Positions 1 through 9,230 of a stretch of 15,840 bases of DNA are shown here, piece after piece (the stretch's first letter is position 1; each line of letters begins with the position of its first letter). The stretch is from Periconia sp. R9002 (Eukaryota; Ascomycota; Dothideomycetes; Pleosporales; Periconiaceae), in NCBI GenBank assembly GCA_023627715.1, contig JAMAHW010000211.1:1-15840 (forward strand), read 5' to 3'. The translations under genes and the position numbers were made by a program. The notes under the pieces were generated by a model, which did not search any database, was not told the origin of the DNA, and saw only the letters and a list, made by a program, of their open reading frames with translations.

Positions 1-69
1 AGAGGCACTTGTGGCTGAGCATATGGTGTAAAAATGAGTTGTGCCACAATTTCTGTACATTTCGAAGCG

Positions 70-125
70 TCTGCAAGAGCGTGGCAGGAGCGGGTCGGCC
101 ATCTTCCTCGCCAACGGTGGCAACT
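70..125 (+). repeat. Dispersed repeat, copy A (diverged)
   Basis: This segment shares the core GTGGCAGGAGCGGGTCGGCC and the following GGTGGCAAC block with three other places in the window (2297-2388, 8358-8475 and 15448-15600). It is the most diverged copy, and only the core can be aligned by eye. The element has no coding capacity that I can defend. Confidence 0.6.
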
Positions 126-239
126 TCTGGCTACACCTTGTTACTTTACATTGGTCAGCATGTGTTACCCGGGGGCTGGATGATAACTGTAATACCGCAG
201 ACTATGTTACAGATTACCTGTTCTTCATAGCTGCTTATG

Positions 240-393
240 TCTAGAGGTATTGCGCATCTGTCGCGCGTCTTGCAACGGCTCAGCCTTGCGCTGCCACGCC
301 AAGTCGCTCGTGCTTTCCGGCTCTGCTACCCCGCCATGCTTCTGCCTTGCGCTGTTCAGCCTTTAAGATAGGGTTTGACCAGACACCTCTAGA
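240..393. mobile_element. Candidate MITE-like element with 9-bp inverted ends
   Basis: The segment begins TCTAGAGGT (240-248) and ends with the exact reverse complement ACCTCTAGA (385-393), enclosing about 135 bp of GC-rich, non-coding sequence. The right end lies inside a perfect 14-bp palindrome (384-397). I see no clear target-site duplication, so this could be coincidence. A non-autonomous transposon remnant is the most economical reading. Confidence 0.3.
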
Positions 394-562
394 GGTGGCA
401 ATTAGTATCAATTCTTGATGTCGGAGAATTTGGTATGCATTAGTTTCTAAATAATCTCCCAGGTCTGTGCATTTCTACGCTATCAGAGCGAGGTACTCTA
501 ACCCCCACTCTCTCAGCCTAGAAGTCACTGCTAATGCCTGAGCCCTGTAGACATTTACAAAG

Positions 563-2191
563 ATGAAAATCTTCTGCTACACACCACTCCATCTCGAGCG
601 CCCCGCATTCCGACTCTTACAGCTCCTACGAGGCGAGGGGTCGGTCATCGAGTGTCTGCTGCACCAGGTCTACCTCGACGGTACCGACACAGTTCCCTAC
701 AACGCTTTATCATATACGTGGGGCGGCACTGAAAAGACTTCAACTGTGATAGTAGATGGGAAGATACTTAGTGTGACTGAAAACCTATACATGGCCCTTC
801 AACATCTTCGTTTGAAAGATGTAGATCAGGTACTCTGGGTTGATGCTATTTGTATCAATCAAGAAAACATAGAGGAACGAGGGCACCAAGTCCGACATAT
901 GTGTAACATCTATTCGCAAGCGGAGGAGGTAATCGTCTGGTTAGGCGGAGCGACGGACGAAACTAATATACTGATGGATTCTCTTGGCCAACTTGAAGAG
1001 TACAGCTTAATGTACCTACACAGAAACTGGGATATCGCGCGCTGGACCCAATTATGGCTATCTATCCCTCAAAGTGCAAACAGCAACCCGCGCAAAGGGT
1101 TAGAGTTGCTTTTACAGAGACCTTAGTTCCAGAGAGTCTGGATATTGCAAGAAATAGCCAATGCGAAACGGGCAAGAGTGTGGTGCGGTATTAAATTTAT
1201 TAAGGCACATACCTTGGCTCTTGCACCGAAACTGATGGGCGTGAAACCGGAGCGTCACTGCCAAGCTGTCTTGGACATCATGCCTGGCAGCTTAAGGGAA
1301 GAGTCATGGTGGAACGAAAGTAGAGACCTATACAACCTTCTACTAAAGTTTAAGGACAGCGAAGCGACTGACTCACGAGACAAGGTCTACGCTTTACTTG
1401 GCATATCTTCAGACACACAGAGCACCAACATCCTACATCCAGACTATACAAAAAGTTTGCAGGAGGTGGTCCGCGATACTTCTTTATTCTTGTTCGGACT
1501 GTCAGACGTTTCTTATGAGACAATGTCAGAGCTCATAGAGAAAGTTGTTTCCCTGAATGCTTCGTCGTTCTGTCAACTTATAAAAGTATCAGATGCTAGC
1601 GAAGTAGGCAATTTCTTAATGCGACGAGGACTAGAGGTACCACTATCGGAGGGGATGATTACAGCCGCTGCAGGGAACCAAGGTTTTGGGAAAGATGTTA
1701 TGACCATTCTTCTTCAGCAACGCGGAAGCGAAGTCAAGGTGACAGAGGAGGCGGTCAAAGCCGCTGCAGGAAATGAAGCAAGTGGGAAGGATATAATAGC
1801 CTTTCTTCTTCAGCAACGCGGAAGCGAAATCAAGGTGACAGAGGAGGTGGTCAAAGCCGCTGCAGGAAACATGACAAGTGGGAAGAATATAATAGCCTTT
1901 CTTCTTCACCAACGCGGAAGTGAAGTCAAGGTGACGAAGGAGGTGATTAGAGCCGCTGCGGGAAACGGGGCAAGTGGGAGGGATATTATCACGCTTCTTT
2001 TTCAACAATACAGAAACGAAGTCGAGATGACAGCGGTGCTTGAGGCCGTTGCAGGAAACAGCAAAATTGGAAAATGGGTCACGGAGCGCATCAAAACGCT
2101 ACTACAGGAGTCTTTCGTTGAAGACCATTGGACAACGGTGAAATCAAAACATGCTTTCACTTTGCTTATGGGTCTCGCTAGAATGACCTAA
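563..2191 (+). pseudogene. HET-domain protein with 32-residue C-terminal repeats, one in-frame stop
   Basis: HET proteins trigger heterokaryon-incompatibility cell death in filamentous ascomycetes. The frame encodes 542 residues if codon 188 is read through. HET motifs are visible: PYNALSYTWGG (residues 45-55), LWVDAICINQ (91-100), IYSQAEEVIVWLG, then QRVWILQEIA after the stop, and DSRDKVYALLGI. TAG at 1124-1126 falls where the family has Trp (RPWFQRVW). Both sides remain in the same frame and are well conserved, so neither an intron nor a frameshift explains it. From about 1655 to 2060 the C-terminus has about five 32-residue (96-bp) units of the type AAAGNxxSGKDIIAFLLQQRGSEVKVTEE, a repeat common in fungal HET/NLR proteins. 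I read this as a recent pseudogene, or a gene whose UAG is edited to UGG. Without either, only a 187-residue truncated HET fragment is made. Confidence 0.85.
1655..2060 (+). repeat. Tandem 96-bp coding repeats of the HET gene
   Basis: About five units of 96 bp (32 codons) lie in tandem, for example gccgctgcagg at 1760 and again at 1856. The middle units are nearly identical in DNA and the outer ones more diverged. That is the usual sign of unequal exchange or gene conversion in repeat domains of fungal recognition proteins. Unit length is a multiple of three, so copy-number change keeps the frame. Confidence 0.8.
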
Positions 2192-2296
2192 CTGATCTCT
2201 GGCCAACATTACACAGCGGTTATGATATAGTAAAGTAAGAAAAGTCTGTTGTTGACTCTGCTATGTGGTCGTTATGAAAGCGAAGTGTGGCACACT

Positions 2297-2388
2297 CGCC
2301 ACCACAAGCTTGGTGGATGGCCGAGCCGCTCCTGCCACCCTCTTGCGCTGGAGGCGATAGTTTATAGATATGGCTGAGAAGAGTACTG
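2297..2388 (-). repeat. Dispersed repeat, copy B
   Basis: The reverse complement matches the core of the other copies (GCGCAAGAGGGTGGCAGGAG, then CTTGTGGTGGC). It also shares the upstream flank with copy D (a GGCRATAG block followed by a GAGAAAGAG-like stretch). It is intermediate in divergence. Copies B and D define the element's edge beyond the core. Confidence 0.65.
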
Positions 2389-2445
2389 TATGCAGCTCTA
2401 GATAGCGTAGTGCCTGGCCAAGCATAGCCATCATCACAGCTGTAA

Positions 2446-2465
2446 GATTGATTGATTGATTGATT
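2446..2465. repeat. (GATT)5 microsatellite
   Basis: Five perfect copies of GATT lie about 60 bp from the edge of dispersed repeat copy B. It might be the simple-repeat tail of a retroposed element, but the distance makes that weak. Confidence 0.85.
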
Positions 2466-2694
2466 AGATCCTACACGGTTTCAGCCGCGATTTCTGCGCA
2501 GCTATGCCCGGTGAGGGCGGGCTTGGCGGATAGCGGACGCGGCTCGGATCATTGTTGATCCGCTCCGCCCCACTTCATCCTGTAAAACAAGACCATCTGT
2601 CCCCAGAACCCACCCGTTTTCCCTCAACCACTATCTAAATATGCTGCCAGGCCCATCTAGATACTGGTTCTAATACTAATGTGCACTATCTTAC

Positions 2695-3262
2695 ATGCTT
2701 CGTAGAGGCGATCTCGCCTCGTTTGTCGCGTCCGTATACCTACAGTCTCCCCCCAGCGCACAACAACAGTCGCAATCAGGCGAGACGATCAAGAGTTACC
2801 AACTCTGGGTCTTCCGATTACAATCTGCGTTGGTGAGTGAGCGTATTCTATATGTGGGTTGATTCTGGGCTGATATTCTACAAAGAAGAAATAGAAGTAT
2901 CCCGGAGGCAAGCAATCGGCACCGTCTTTTCCAAATTGCAGGCTCTTCTCCAAGAGCTCCGCAGCCCACTTTATCGGTGCCCAAGCGGTGACTCGTTCGA
3001 ATGCGGATCTATGCTCTACGGTGCCTTAACTAAAGAGATGGAGCTGCAGGGATTACTGCCAGTCCCCACAGAACCATACTCTGGGCTCAATGTATCAGAG
3101 TTGTATACGAAGATGCAGCGTATTAGGTCTCCCTCATGGTATTCTTCACGTAAAAAGAAAAGTCAGCATTCCTGCAATCTCCGCGAAAAATTGATGGCTA
3201 TTGCTGACCCGGTCACTCGTCTTGCCAACGGCCCTGAACTGGGAGACTTTGAGTTATGTTGA
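2695..3262 (+). CDS. Hypothetical protein, two exons
   Basis: I do not recognise this family. The best model is ATG at 2695, exon 1 2695-2836, a 58-nt intron 2837-2894 (donor GTGAGC, branch-like GCTGAT at 2870-2875, acceptor TAG) and exon 2 2895-3262, giving 169 residues. The exon 1 frame is open for its whole length and joins in phase to the exon 2 frame. Exon 2 looks protein-like: an amphipathic stretch VFSKLQALLQELRSPLYRCP, then an acidic/aromatic middle, a basic SSRKKKSQHSC segment and an ending LREKLMAIADPVTRLANG. That layout, with a late Cys/His-Cys pair followed by a hydrophobic helix, recalls C-termini of many uncharacterised ascomycete proteins. It could be a small gene or the surviving 3' part of a larger one. 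Neighbours give no functional hint. Confidence 0.45.
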
Positions 3263-4380
3263 TCAACGTTCAATTGTTAAAAAGCCGCGCAGCTCGAGGC
3301 AGCCTTTACCCATTTACGCTCTCAACGACGTTGCACAGAATTATTGCAGGCTCACAAAATTCTGTTTTGTTTGGCCTTGCATGACTTTTACACTGAACCT
3401 CAAGTGTTACGAAAACTCTCCACTCCTTCCATTGGGTCACAACCCCCATCCATCGCATCTCAACATTGTGCAATAGAACAACCTGGACCGATCCCATCTT
3501 GTACAACACGAAGCGATGTTGTTTAAGTCTTCGAAGTGTCAACTTGTCCCACCACCCGGGAAAGGTTCACAATCGATACAGGTGGTTGGAGTGCTGGCCT
3601 GATGTCCGCTATTACCCAACACAACTATAGCCGTGTCGCGGCAGAGTTCCGTCCTGTGTGAACGATACTAACGTTGCCATGTCATATATAGATAACTGTT
3701 GCTGCGTTCGATGGACGTGTCATTGTGTAGATTGCTCGCAAATTTTGTGACGGGTATTTTAAAAATCGAGTTCTCGCTGTTGGTTTGGTCAAAGATCGTC
3801 AGTATATTAATGCCCAGAGTGGGGCAAGAGTAACGTCGGCAGCGGACTAATATTAGAAATCATCGAATTACAAAGACACTGCAGTGCTGCGCCATGTTAG
3901 CGCTACACTAGGCACCAGAAATGAACCCAGCTAGAACGCAAGGTATGTCAAAGAAAGTGTCGCAGGCCAAGGCATCATCCTGGGGAGCCTGAGGAAGAAA
4001 CTGTATTACTTAGTAATCTTGTCGTAGAATCTCAGACATGCGGGGCCAGGTTCACTAGACACACATACACACAATAAACTCTGCTGTTCATCATAAAATT
4101 TTCTTTTTGATTCTTCATCGCTTTAGCACACCCTAGTGCGACAGAAAGCGACCGTCAGCGATGACATTGGCACATGTCCTTCATCCAGAGTAGCGAGATA
4201 GGGTGGAACGAAAAATGGCTGCAGCAATTTGTGAGCCGCGCTTAGGCGGAAGCCGATTTCGCTAACCCAAACTTTAGTAATTCTTGAAGAATAACATTAA
4301 TATGATAGTTTGCAAAATTTATTATTAACGTTACATGACATGATTTCACATACACAGTCCTATACACATTGGTCATGATA
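3263..4380. other. Non-coding stretch (about 1.1 kb), no feature recognised
   Basis: Short open frames exist but have no conserved features and are interrupted on all strands. The right part (about 4070-4380) is AT-rich. It lies beyond the stop of the minus-strand receptor gene and would hold its 3' UTR. I see no transposon ends, RNA gene or tandem repeat. Confidence 0.5.
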
Positions 4381-7253
4381 CTAAAGAGAGAACTTTGAAC
4401 TTCTAATCCCTATCTTCATCAGCCAACGTGATAGCTTTGACCTCTTCTCGTTAGATATGTTTGCGACGTCGGTAGTTGGCATCGCACAAGAAAGGGTCGA
4501 CCGATCCCGCTCTTGCGACGCAAGCATTTCGCGATAATGTTGGCGACACGAGAGGGTAGTCGGATGGTCTTCTCCTAGGACGGCGGTGTATGCAGCGCAT
4601 GCCCGCTCGTATAGAGCGTGAGATTCGGTGAAGTGATGTTGATTGGCGAGGAGGCGGGCAAGGTTGTACACGCTCATCAGCGTGTCGGGATGCTCCCACC
4701 CAAGCACCTTCTCCCTCCGCGCCAGCGTCTCCCGGTTCATCGATTCCGCCTCCTCGTACTTGCCTTGGCGCCCCAGCACGAGCGCTAAGTTGTTCATGCT
4801 TGTCAGCGTGTCGGGATGCTCCCGCCCAAGTACCTTCTCACACATCGACAGCTCCTGCCTGTGCATCGATTCCGCCTCCTCGTACTTGCCTTGGCGCCCC
4901 AGCACGAGCGCTAAGTTGTTCATGCTTGTCAGCGTGTCGGGATGCTCCCGCCCAAGTACCTTCTCACACATCGACAGCTCCTGCCTGTGCATCGATTCCG
5001 CCTCTTCGTATTTGCCTTGGCTGTTCAGCACGAGCGCTAAGTTGTTCATACTCGTCAGCGTGTCGGAATGCTCATTCCCCAACTTCCTTTCTCTCAATGA
5101 CAGCGCCTGTCGGTGCGTCGTCTCTGCAGCAGGGTATTGACCGAGGCTGGTCTGACATCGTCCTATCCGATCTAGAAGCGAGGCTTTGGCTGTTTCTTCT
5201 AACACGCTGCCCGATCTAGTCACGTGTATTGCGTGCGAAAGGTAACCCGTCCACACTTCCTTCTTCTCGTGTCCACCGCGCGGGACCAGCTCTTCGAGTC
5301 GCTCCGCCGCTTTTACTGTCCAAGTCGACTGCTCATCATGTCCCTTCAGCCACCATGCCGACGCCATGTGGACCAGCCTGTGCATGTCGAAGTACTTCTC
5401 ACTACCCGGCTCCTGTGAAGCCTGCTGCCGCTCCGTGACGAACGCATATCCTTTCAGCGTCCCTATCGCTTTAGTCTGCTGCAGCACCGAGTCACCGGGA
5501 GGCAACAGCGATCGAGGGATGCTGATGCGATCGATGCACGCCATAAACGAAAGATACTCCGCAGCAAGCGGGTCTTGCCTCTGTATCTGGTCGAACGAGA
5601 TGTGCCAGGTCCTGGCGATCGTGCTTTCCAGCTCCTTGTATCGGCTGGGATCCTCGAAACGCTCACTGAAGAGCTCGGTCTCGGTGTTTGCTGTCCGGAA
5701 CAGCGAAAGGTACTCGGATACTGACACGTCGTTGCTGTTGATGAAGGCGGACGCCTGCACAACGGCAAGCGGCAGATACTCGAGTGACTTCAGCAACTGG
5801 TCTACAGCCTCCTTGTCTTTAAGCAGTGTCTGCTTCGATATCCGCCGCGCCAGCAGTTGCCGCGCTTCTGTTTGGCTCATATCCTCTAGCTCCAGAACAT
5901 GGCCCGGAGTCAACTCTTCGGCAGCTTTCCTGTTCCGTGTCGTGAACAGGATCTTGCCGTTGTTGCTATGCGGGAGGTAGTCCTGCAGACGAGCCGACCC
6001 AGCATCGACGCTAGTGCCGTCTGCGAGCACTTCAGTGTCATCTGCGAGAACGCCAGTGTCATCTGCATTGTCCACAATCATCACCCAGTGACCCGCGCCG
6101 TCCGAGCTCAACGCATCCTTAACAAGCTGCTTGATATCCGCGTTGTTCTCGCTGATGCCAGGCACGCGAAGACGGAGGCCGATGTCGCGAAACGCAAGCT
6201 CGAAGCTCTGGCGGCTGAGGGCCGGCACCCAGAAAACGGGACGCCCGGTGTGTCGAAGCAACGCGCGGTAGGCAAGCTCGAGGGCCAGCGCTGACTTCCC
6301 GCAGCCCCCCAGTCCATATATCGTCATGCGATGAGGTGTGCCGGAGTCGACGAAGTGTTCGAGAGAGTGAAGCTGGTCTTCTCGCCCGACAAACTGCTCG
6401 TTTCTCGGAAAGGGCAACGACGAGGAGACTGCGCTTCATTAGCTCGCATGCATGACTGTTGCTGCGCGAACGTACCCGTCAAGTCACGTACATGTCCAGT
6501 TCCTCCTCCCTTCTGCCGCCTCTGCACCTCTTCCTTCAGTCGTAGCCTTGCGTACGCTTCGCCTTCGCCGTAGATAAGCGGCAAGAACACTCCGCATATC
6601 CCCAGCAGGCAATACACCTTGTCCTCCTCCAACGTTGTTGTGCGCCTGGCTGCCCAGCTTATCCGTTCCTCGACGCTGAACTTGCTCAGACGCTGTTCCC
6701 TTAGCGCTTCGATAGGAACCTTGGTGATTTCATGTATTTCCTGCTCCAACGACATCCTGCTACCTATCCGCTTGCCCTCCTTGGAGAAGAACTCGACCGT
6801 GGCCGGCGCCAGCAGCTCTTGCAGCGTCCAGCCTCGCGTGAACCATCGGCTCCGTCGAAATGCAGCCTCCCACGAACTGCGAAGGAGCTGGGGATCAACA
6901 ACCTCGTCGGAGACCTCGACATCGGACAGATACACATAGCACTTGCTTGCCCGCTGGTACCAGCGGAACATGGAGTTGATCGCAGCGGAGAGCTCTGCAC
7001 TGCTGGACTTGTCGATGCAGCAGGTGTCCACCCACGAGTATTGCAGACCATCTTCATCCGCTCTATCCACGCAGAAGCGGAATTCGTCGTAGCCGGCCTT
7101 GTCCTTGCCTGTGCCCCCGACCAGCTCATGGTAGGAGACTTCCTGGCCCTCGGCCCATGTGTGCGACAGGATGGCATATGGAGGGAGGCTGCTGTTGTCG
7201 CTGAACAGAACCAGTTCGAGACCGCCGTGCGGCGAGCGCTTCAGAAGACGCAT
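4381..7253 (-). CDS. HET-NB-ARC-TPR receptor (fungal NLR/STAND)
   Basis: This is a three-part recognition protein: an N-terminal HET cell-death domain, a nucleotide-binding oligomerisation switch and a repeat sensor. ATG is at 7253. My model is exon 1 7253-6476, a 47-nt intron 6475-6429 (GTACGT donor, GCTAAT branch, CAG acceptor) and exon 2 6428-4381, giving 941 residues. A donor at 6487 (GTGACT, 59-nt intron) would join in the same frame. The HET domain spans about 24-230 (PPYAILSHTW, WVDTCCIDKSS, RGWTLQELLAP). NB-ARC begins near 265 with FVGRE, then P-loop GLGGCGKS (298-305), Walker B VMIVDNADD (375-383), ILFTTRNRK (420-427), LPLAV and an MHRLVHMA motif at the MHD position. Four to five 42-residue kinesin-light-chain-type TPRs follow (EHPDTLTSMNNLA, QGKYEEAE), two of them almost identical. 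All key motifs are present, so the gene looks functional. Ligand unknown. Confidence 0.9.
4675..5052 (-). repeat. 126-bp TPR-coding tandem repeats, nearly identical
   Basis: Three 42-codon units lie in tandem. Units 4801-4926 and 4927-5052 are identical over about the first 78 bp and differ at a few sites afterwards. Unit 4675-4800 shares the last roughly 60 bp exactly with unit 4801-4926 but not its first half. This mosaic pattern points to recent unequal crossing-over or conversion within the sensor domain of the receptor. Confidence 0.85.
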
Positions 7254-7990
7254 CGGACCGCCAAGTATCCCTGCGAGCAGCGAACGCTGGCCGGGTTCGA
7301 TGGCAATGCATGCGTGCTGTCGTGGTAGCTAAAATGGGAAGCGCAGAGAGCAGCGGCGCACATTTTCCAGCTTGATTGGGGTCGCGCGTGGAACTCATCG
7401 GCCAGGCTGCAGGCGCTTAAGAGGTGTCTGGGGGATCTGTAATGGGCTCACGTGCGCAGGGCTTGGTATCACGACCCAACTTTGAGCGAGCCATGCGCGA
7501 AATAAGCCATCACCTTAACCTTTAGATAAGGTCGCATGCAAAATAGTATAGTATATGGTAAACTTCAGAAGTCGCACATCGTGACAGTTTCATAGCAGTC
7601 ACATGGTATAAGTGGCTTCCTTGTCTAGGCTGCGCACAGCTACTGATCAGCCAGCTGCCAGTCTGACGTGTACCGTACTGTAAGTAAATTACGCCACGCG
7701 GATTGTGCACGACATGCGGGACTGTACCGCATTAGCTAGGATCCGCTATCGCTTGTATCAGGAGTACCAATCAATAGGGCAGCCCTGTATAAGGTTGCGC
7801 GCCACAGCAGGCACAAGGCCGATAAAGATTCCCCCGCATTGTAGCAAGGCTGCAATGTCCAGATACAATTCTCTTTATCTGTTATTAAAACGGGGAGAGG
7901 CAGATAGCGGCGGTGTAGGAGTCGCAGTCAGTTATTCTATAAAACAGGGCGCTCTATGAATTCCGCGCAGAAACGACGACGCGAATGTAA
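7254..7990. other. Non-coding stretch upstream of the HET-NB-ARC-TPR gene
   Basis: No gene is supported. It contains the promoter and 5' leader of the minus-strand receptor and then unassigned sequence. One open frame (7705-7959, first ATG at 7714) has no recognisable motif and may be chance or a relic. Confidence 0.5.
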
Positions 7991-8089
7991 TTTTTAGGTA
8001 GGAGCGGTTCTAGATGGGGAGACTGGGATCAAGAACTGACCATTTCTTCCGAACAACTCTGTGACTACCTCGCGGCAGCAGAGGCCAAG

Positions 8090-8290
8090 ATGCGGCAAGC
8101 AGGATCCCTTGGCCAGCATTCTATTGCCCCAGGAGTCAAAAAGAGAAAAAAGTCGGAAACCCCTCCAGAAGAGATTACAGCAAGTGATGAGGCGAGATAT
8201 ATTGAGCGGGAGGAGAGAGCAGCTAAGCGTTTAGTGCAAAATAATCCCGATTACGAAGATAGTTTATCTATAAACAACTCCTCGGAGTAA
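8090..8290 (+). CDS. Small orphan ORF, possibly the 3' end of a broken gene
   Basis: From ATG 8090 the frame gives 66 residues. The same frame is open upstream to a TAA at 7988-7990, and a possible splice acceptor (tttttag) ends at 7997, so this may be the last exon of a gene whose 5' part is lost or diverged. The product is hydrophilic: a basic VKKRKKSE stretch that could act as a nuclear localisation signal, then an acidic and charged helix (DEARYIEREERAAKRLV). The upstream extension (DWDQELTISSEQLCDYLAAAEAK) is also protein-like. I do not recognise a family. A remnant of a mobile-element protein is one possibility. Confidence 0.3.
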   Translation: MRQAGSLGQHSIAPGVKKRKKSETPPEEITASDEARYIEREERAAKRLVQNNPDYEDSLSINNSSE

Positions 8291-8357
8291 GACTGTAGGC
8301 TTGGTGATAGCTGTTCTAGTAGTACTTCTTAATCAATTCGATAAATTGTCGCCATCA

Positions 8358-8475
8358 GCGCAAGGTCGTGGCAGGTGCGGGTCGGCCGTCCTCCTGCTTG
8401 TGGTGGCAACATGCAGTGTCATGTTTCTTAGATTACCGTTACATGTCATTCCTAAGCACGCTTACACAGCTCATA
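8358..8475 (+). repeat. Dispersed repeat, copy C
   Basis: This is nearly identical to copy D (15448-15600, reverse) over about 115 bp, with only a handful of mismatches, from GCAAGGTCGTGGCAGG through GTGGTGGCAACATGCAGTGTCAT to CATTCCTAAGCA. Such similarity between two distant intergenic sites in opposite orientation indicates recent copying. The ORF through it has no support as a gene. Confidence 0.8.
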
Positions 8476-8550
8476 CCCTTCCACTTTGACACTAGCTTGA
8501 TATTCTACAAGTAAAGCAGCATCAATACCTATCTCCATATTCTCCATCTG

Positions 8551-8790
8551 CCAATAAGTTGATGTTTCAAGCGACAACTCTGCGTCGGGTGATTACCGTC
8601 AAGGATCTGTTTGCGCAGCGGAAAACATGTTTCCATCAATAAGATGGCCTCCTCGTAATGGCTTTGGGGCTTGAGCGTGAACGCGAGATTACCGATAACC
8701 GATAACCATTAAAGTGCTTGGATGCTCCTTCCGAAGCACCCTCTTTCTCATCTCCACCACTTGCACCTTCAGCTCCTCGGCCTCACCTTC
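8551..8790 (-). pseudogene. Decayed TPR fragment of an NLR-type gene
   Basis: The minus strand encodes GEAEELKVQVVEMRKRV, then LRKEHPSTLMVIG, which is a kinesin-light-chain-type TPR. The frame then breaks. In the next frame it continues NLAFTLKPQSHYEEAILLME, then TCFPLRKQIL and NHPTQS, the following TPR in correct register. The break coincides with a 7-bp direct duplication (GGTTATC twice, followed by GGTAATC), so a small tandem duplication caused the frameshift. No NB domain or start remains nearby. This is a relic of another TPR-bearing recognition gene. Confidence 0.7.
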
Positions 8791-9002
8791 CACCACCACG
8801 CAAGCATTGTTGCTAGTCTGCTTTTGACTACGCAGCCGGAGGCTTTTGGAACGTGACTGTAAACGTCGGTTCTTCATTAAATAACGTGACGAAGAGACTG
8901 ACTACTACATTAACTTTAGGCCCTAAAGGGACCAAATTAAGTACTAGCAGCGGTCACATTATACATACAGCATGGCCGAGACTCCATCACGTGCACCACG
9001 TA

Positions 9003-9189
9003 TCACGACAGGGCGATCAAGAATAAAAAGATTGCAGTATCTCGACCACGACCCTTGTATCTAATTTTCGCCCTTGGTAGCGGAATCCGACTGCTCTTTC
9101 TCATCGAATCAATGTCGACCTTACCCGTCCCCAAGTAAGAGCCTGACCACCGCCTCGTGCCCAAGTTCCTTCGCTCGACGTATTGGCGT
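9003..9189 (-). pseudogene. Ankyrin-coding sequence beyond the array, frame-broken
   Basis: A possible exon starts at 9189 after acceptor ACTAG and reads TPIRRAKELGHEAVVRLLLG, DG, then TAA at 9121-9123. The first part is a clear ankyrin repeat. One extra base in a GGGG run explains the break: in the shifted frame the sequence continues TGKVDIDS and RIPLPRA, and after a further shift VVVEILQSF, all ankyrin-like. It lies on the same strand as the NACHT-ankyrin gene and is in phase 0 with the array's last codon. I therefore read it as the 3' part of that gene. Either the protein ends at 9121 or the distal repeats are dead. Confidence 0.6.
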
Positions 9190-9230
9190 CTAGTCATAGT
9201 TTCAGAAGGGAGGATTTACTAAGAGTCGGA

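Larger units (their letters stand above)
1..562. other. 5' non-coding stretch of the window
   Basis: I see no convincing gene here. The open frames in this stretch overlap a dispersed repeat copy (70-125) and show no family features. The rest is a GC-richer block (241-370), a candidate small inverted-repeat element (240-393), and the presumed promoter and 5' leader of the HET gene starting at 563. The ATG at 563 follows an A-rich leader (tttacaaag), which is a reasonable fungal start context. Confidence 0.6.
2192..2694. other. Non-coding gap with repeats
   Basis: No gene is supported. The stretch contains dispersed repeat copy B (2297-2388, reverse orientation), a (GATT)5 microsatellite (2446-2465) and a perfect 7-bp-stem hairpin CGGATCA-TTGT-TGATCCG (2545-2562) in a GC-rich patch. 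The last 200 bp would carry the promoter of the gene beginning at 2695. Confidence 0.6.

Noticed and set aside
2297..2388. tRNA-derived SINE, from a box A-like TGGCCGAG stretch in the dispersed repeat
   Set aside because: No box B (GGTTCGANTCC) follows at a suitable distance, and the box A resemblance is not kept in all copies. Left as an unclassified repeat.
3201..3476. ORF overlapping the end of the two-exon gene
   Set aside because: No conserved features; composition and overlap suggest chance.
4643..5140. Plus-strand 165-codon ORF with repeats
   Set aside because: It is the antisense shadow of the TPR-coding repeats of the minus-strand receptor.
6429..6491. 63-nt intron with donor GTACGT at 6491 in the HET-NB-ARC-TPR gene
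   Set aside because: The donor is strong, but a 63-nt intron leaves the wrong frame for NB-ARC. Donors at 6475 or 6487 give the correct frame.
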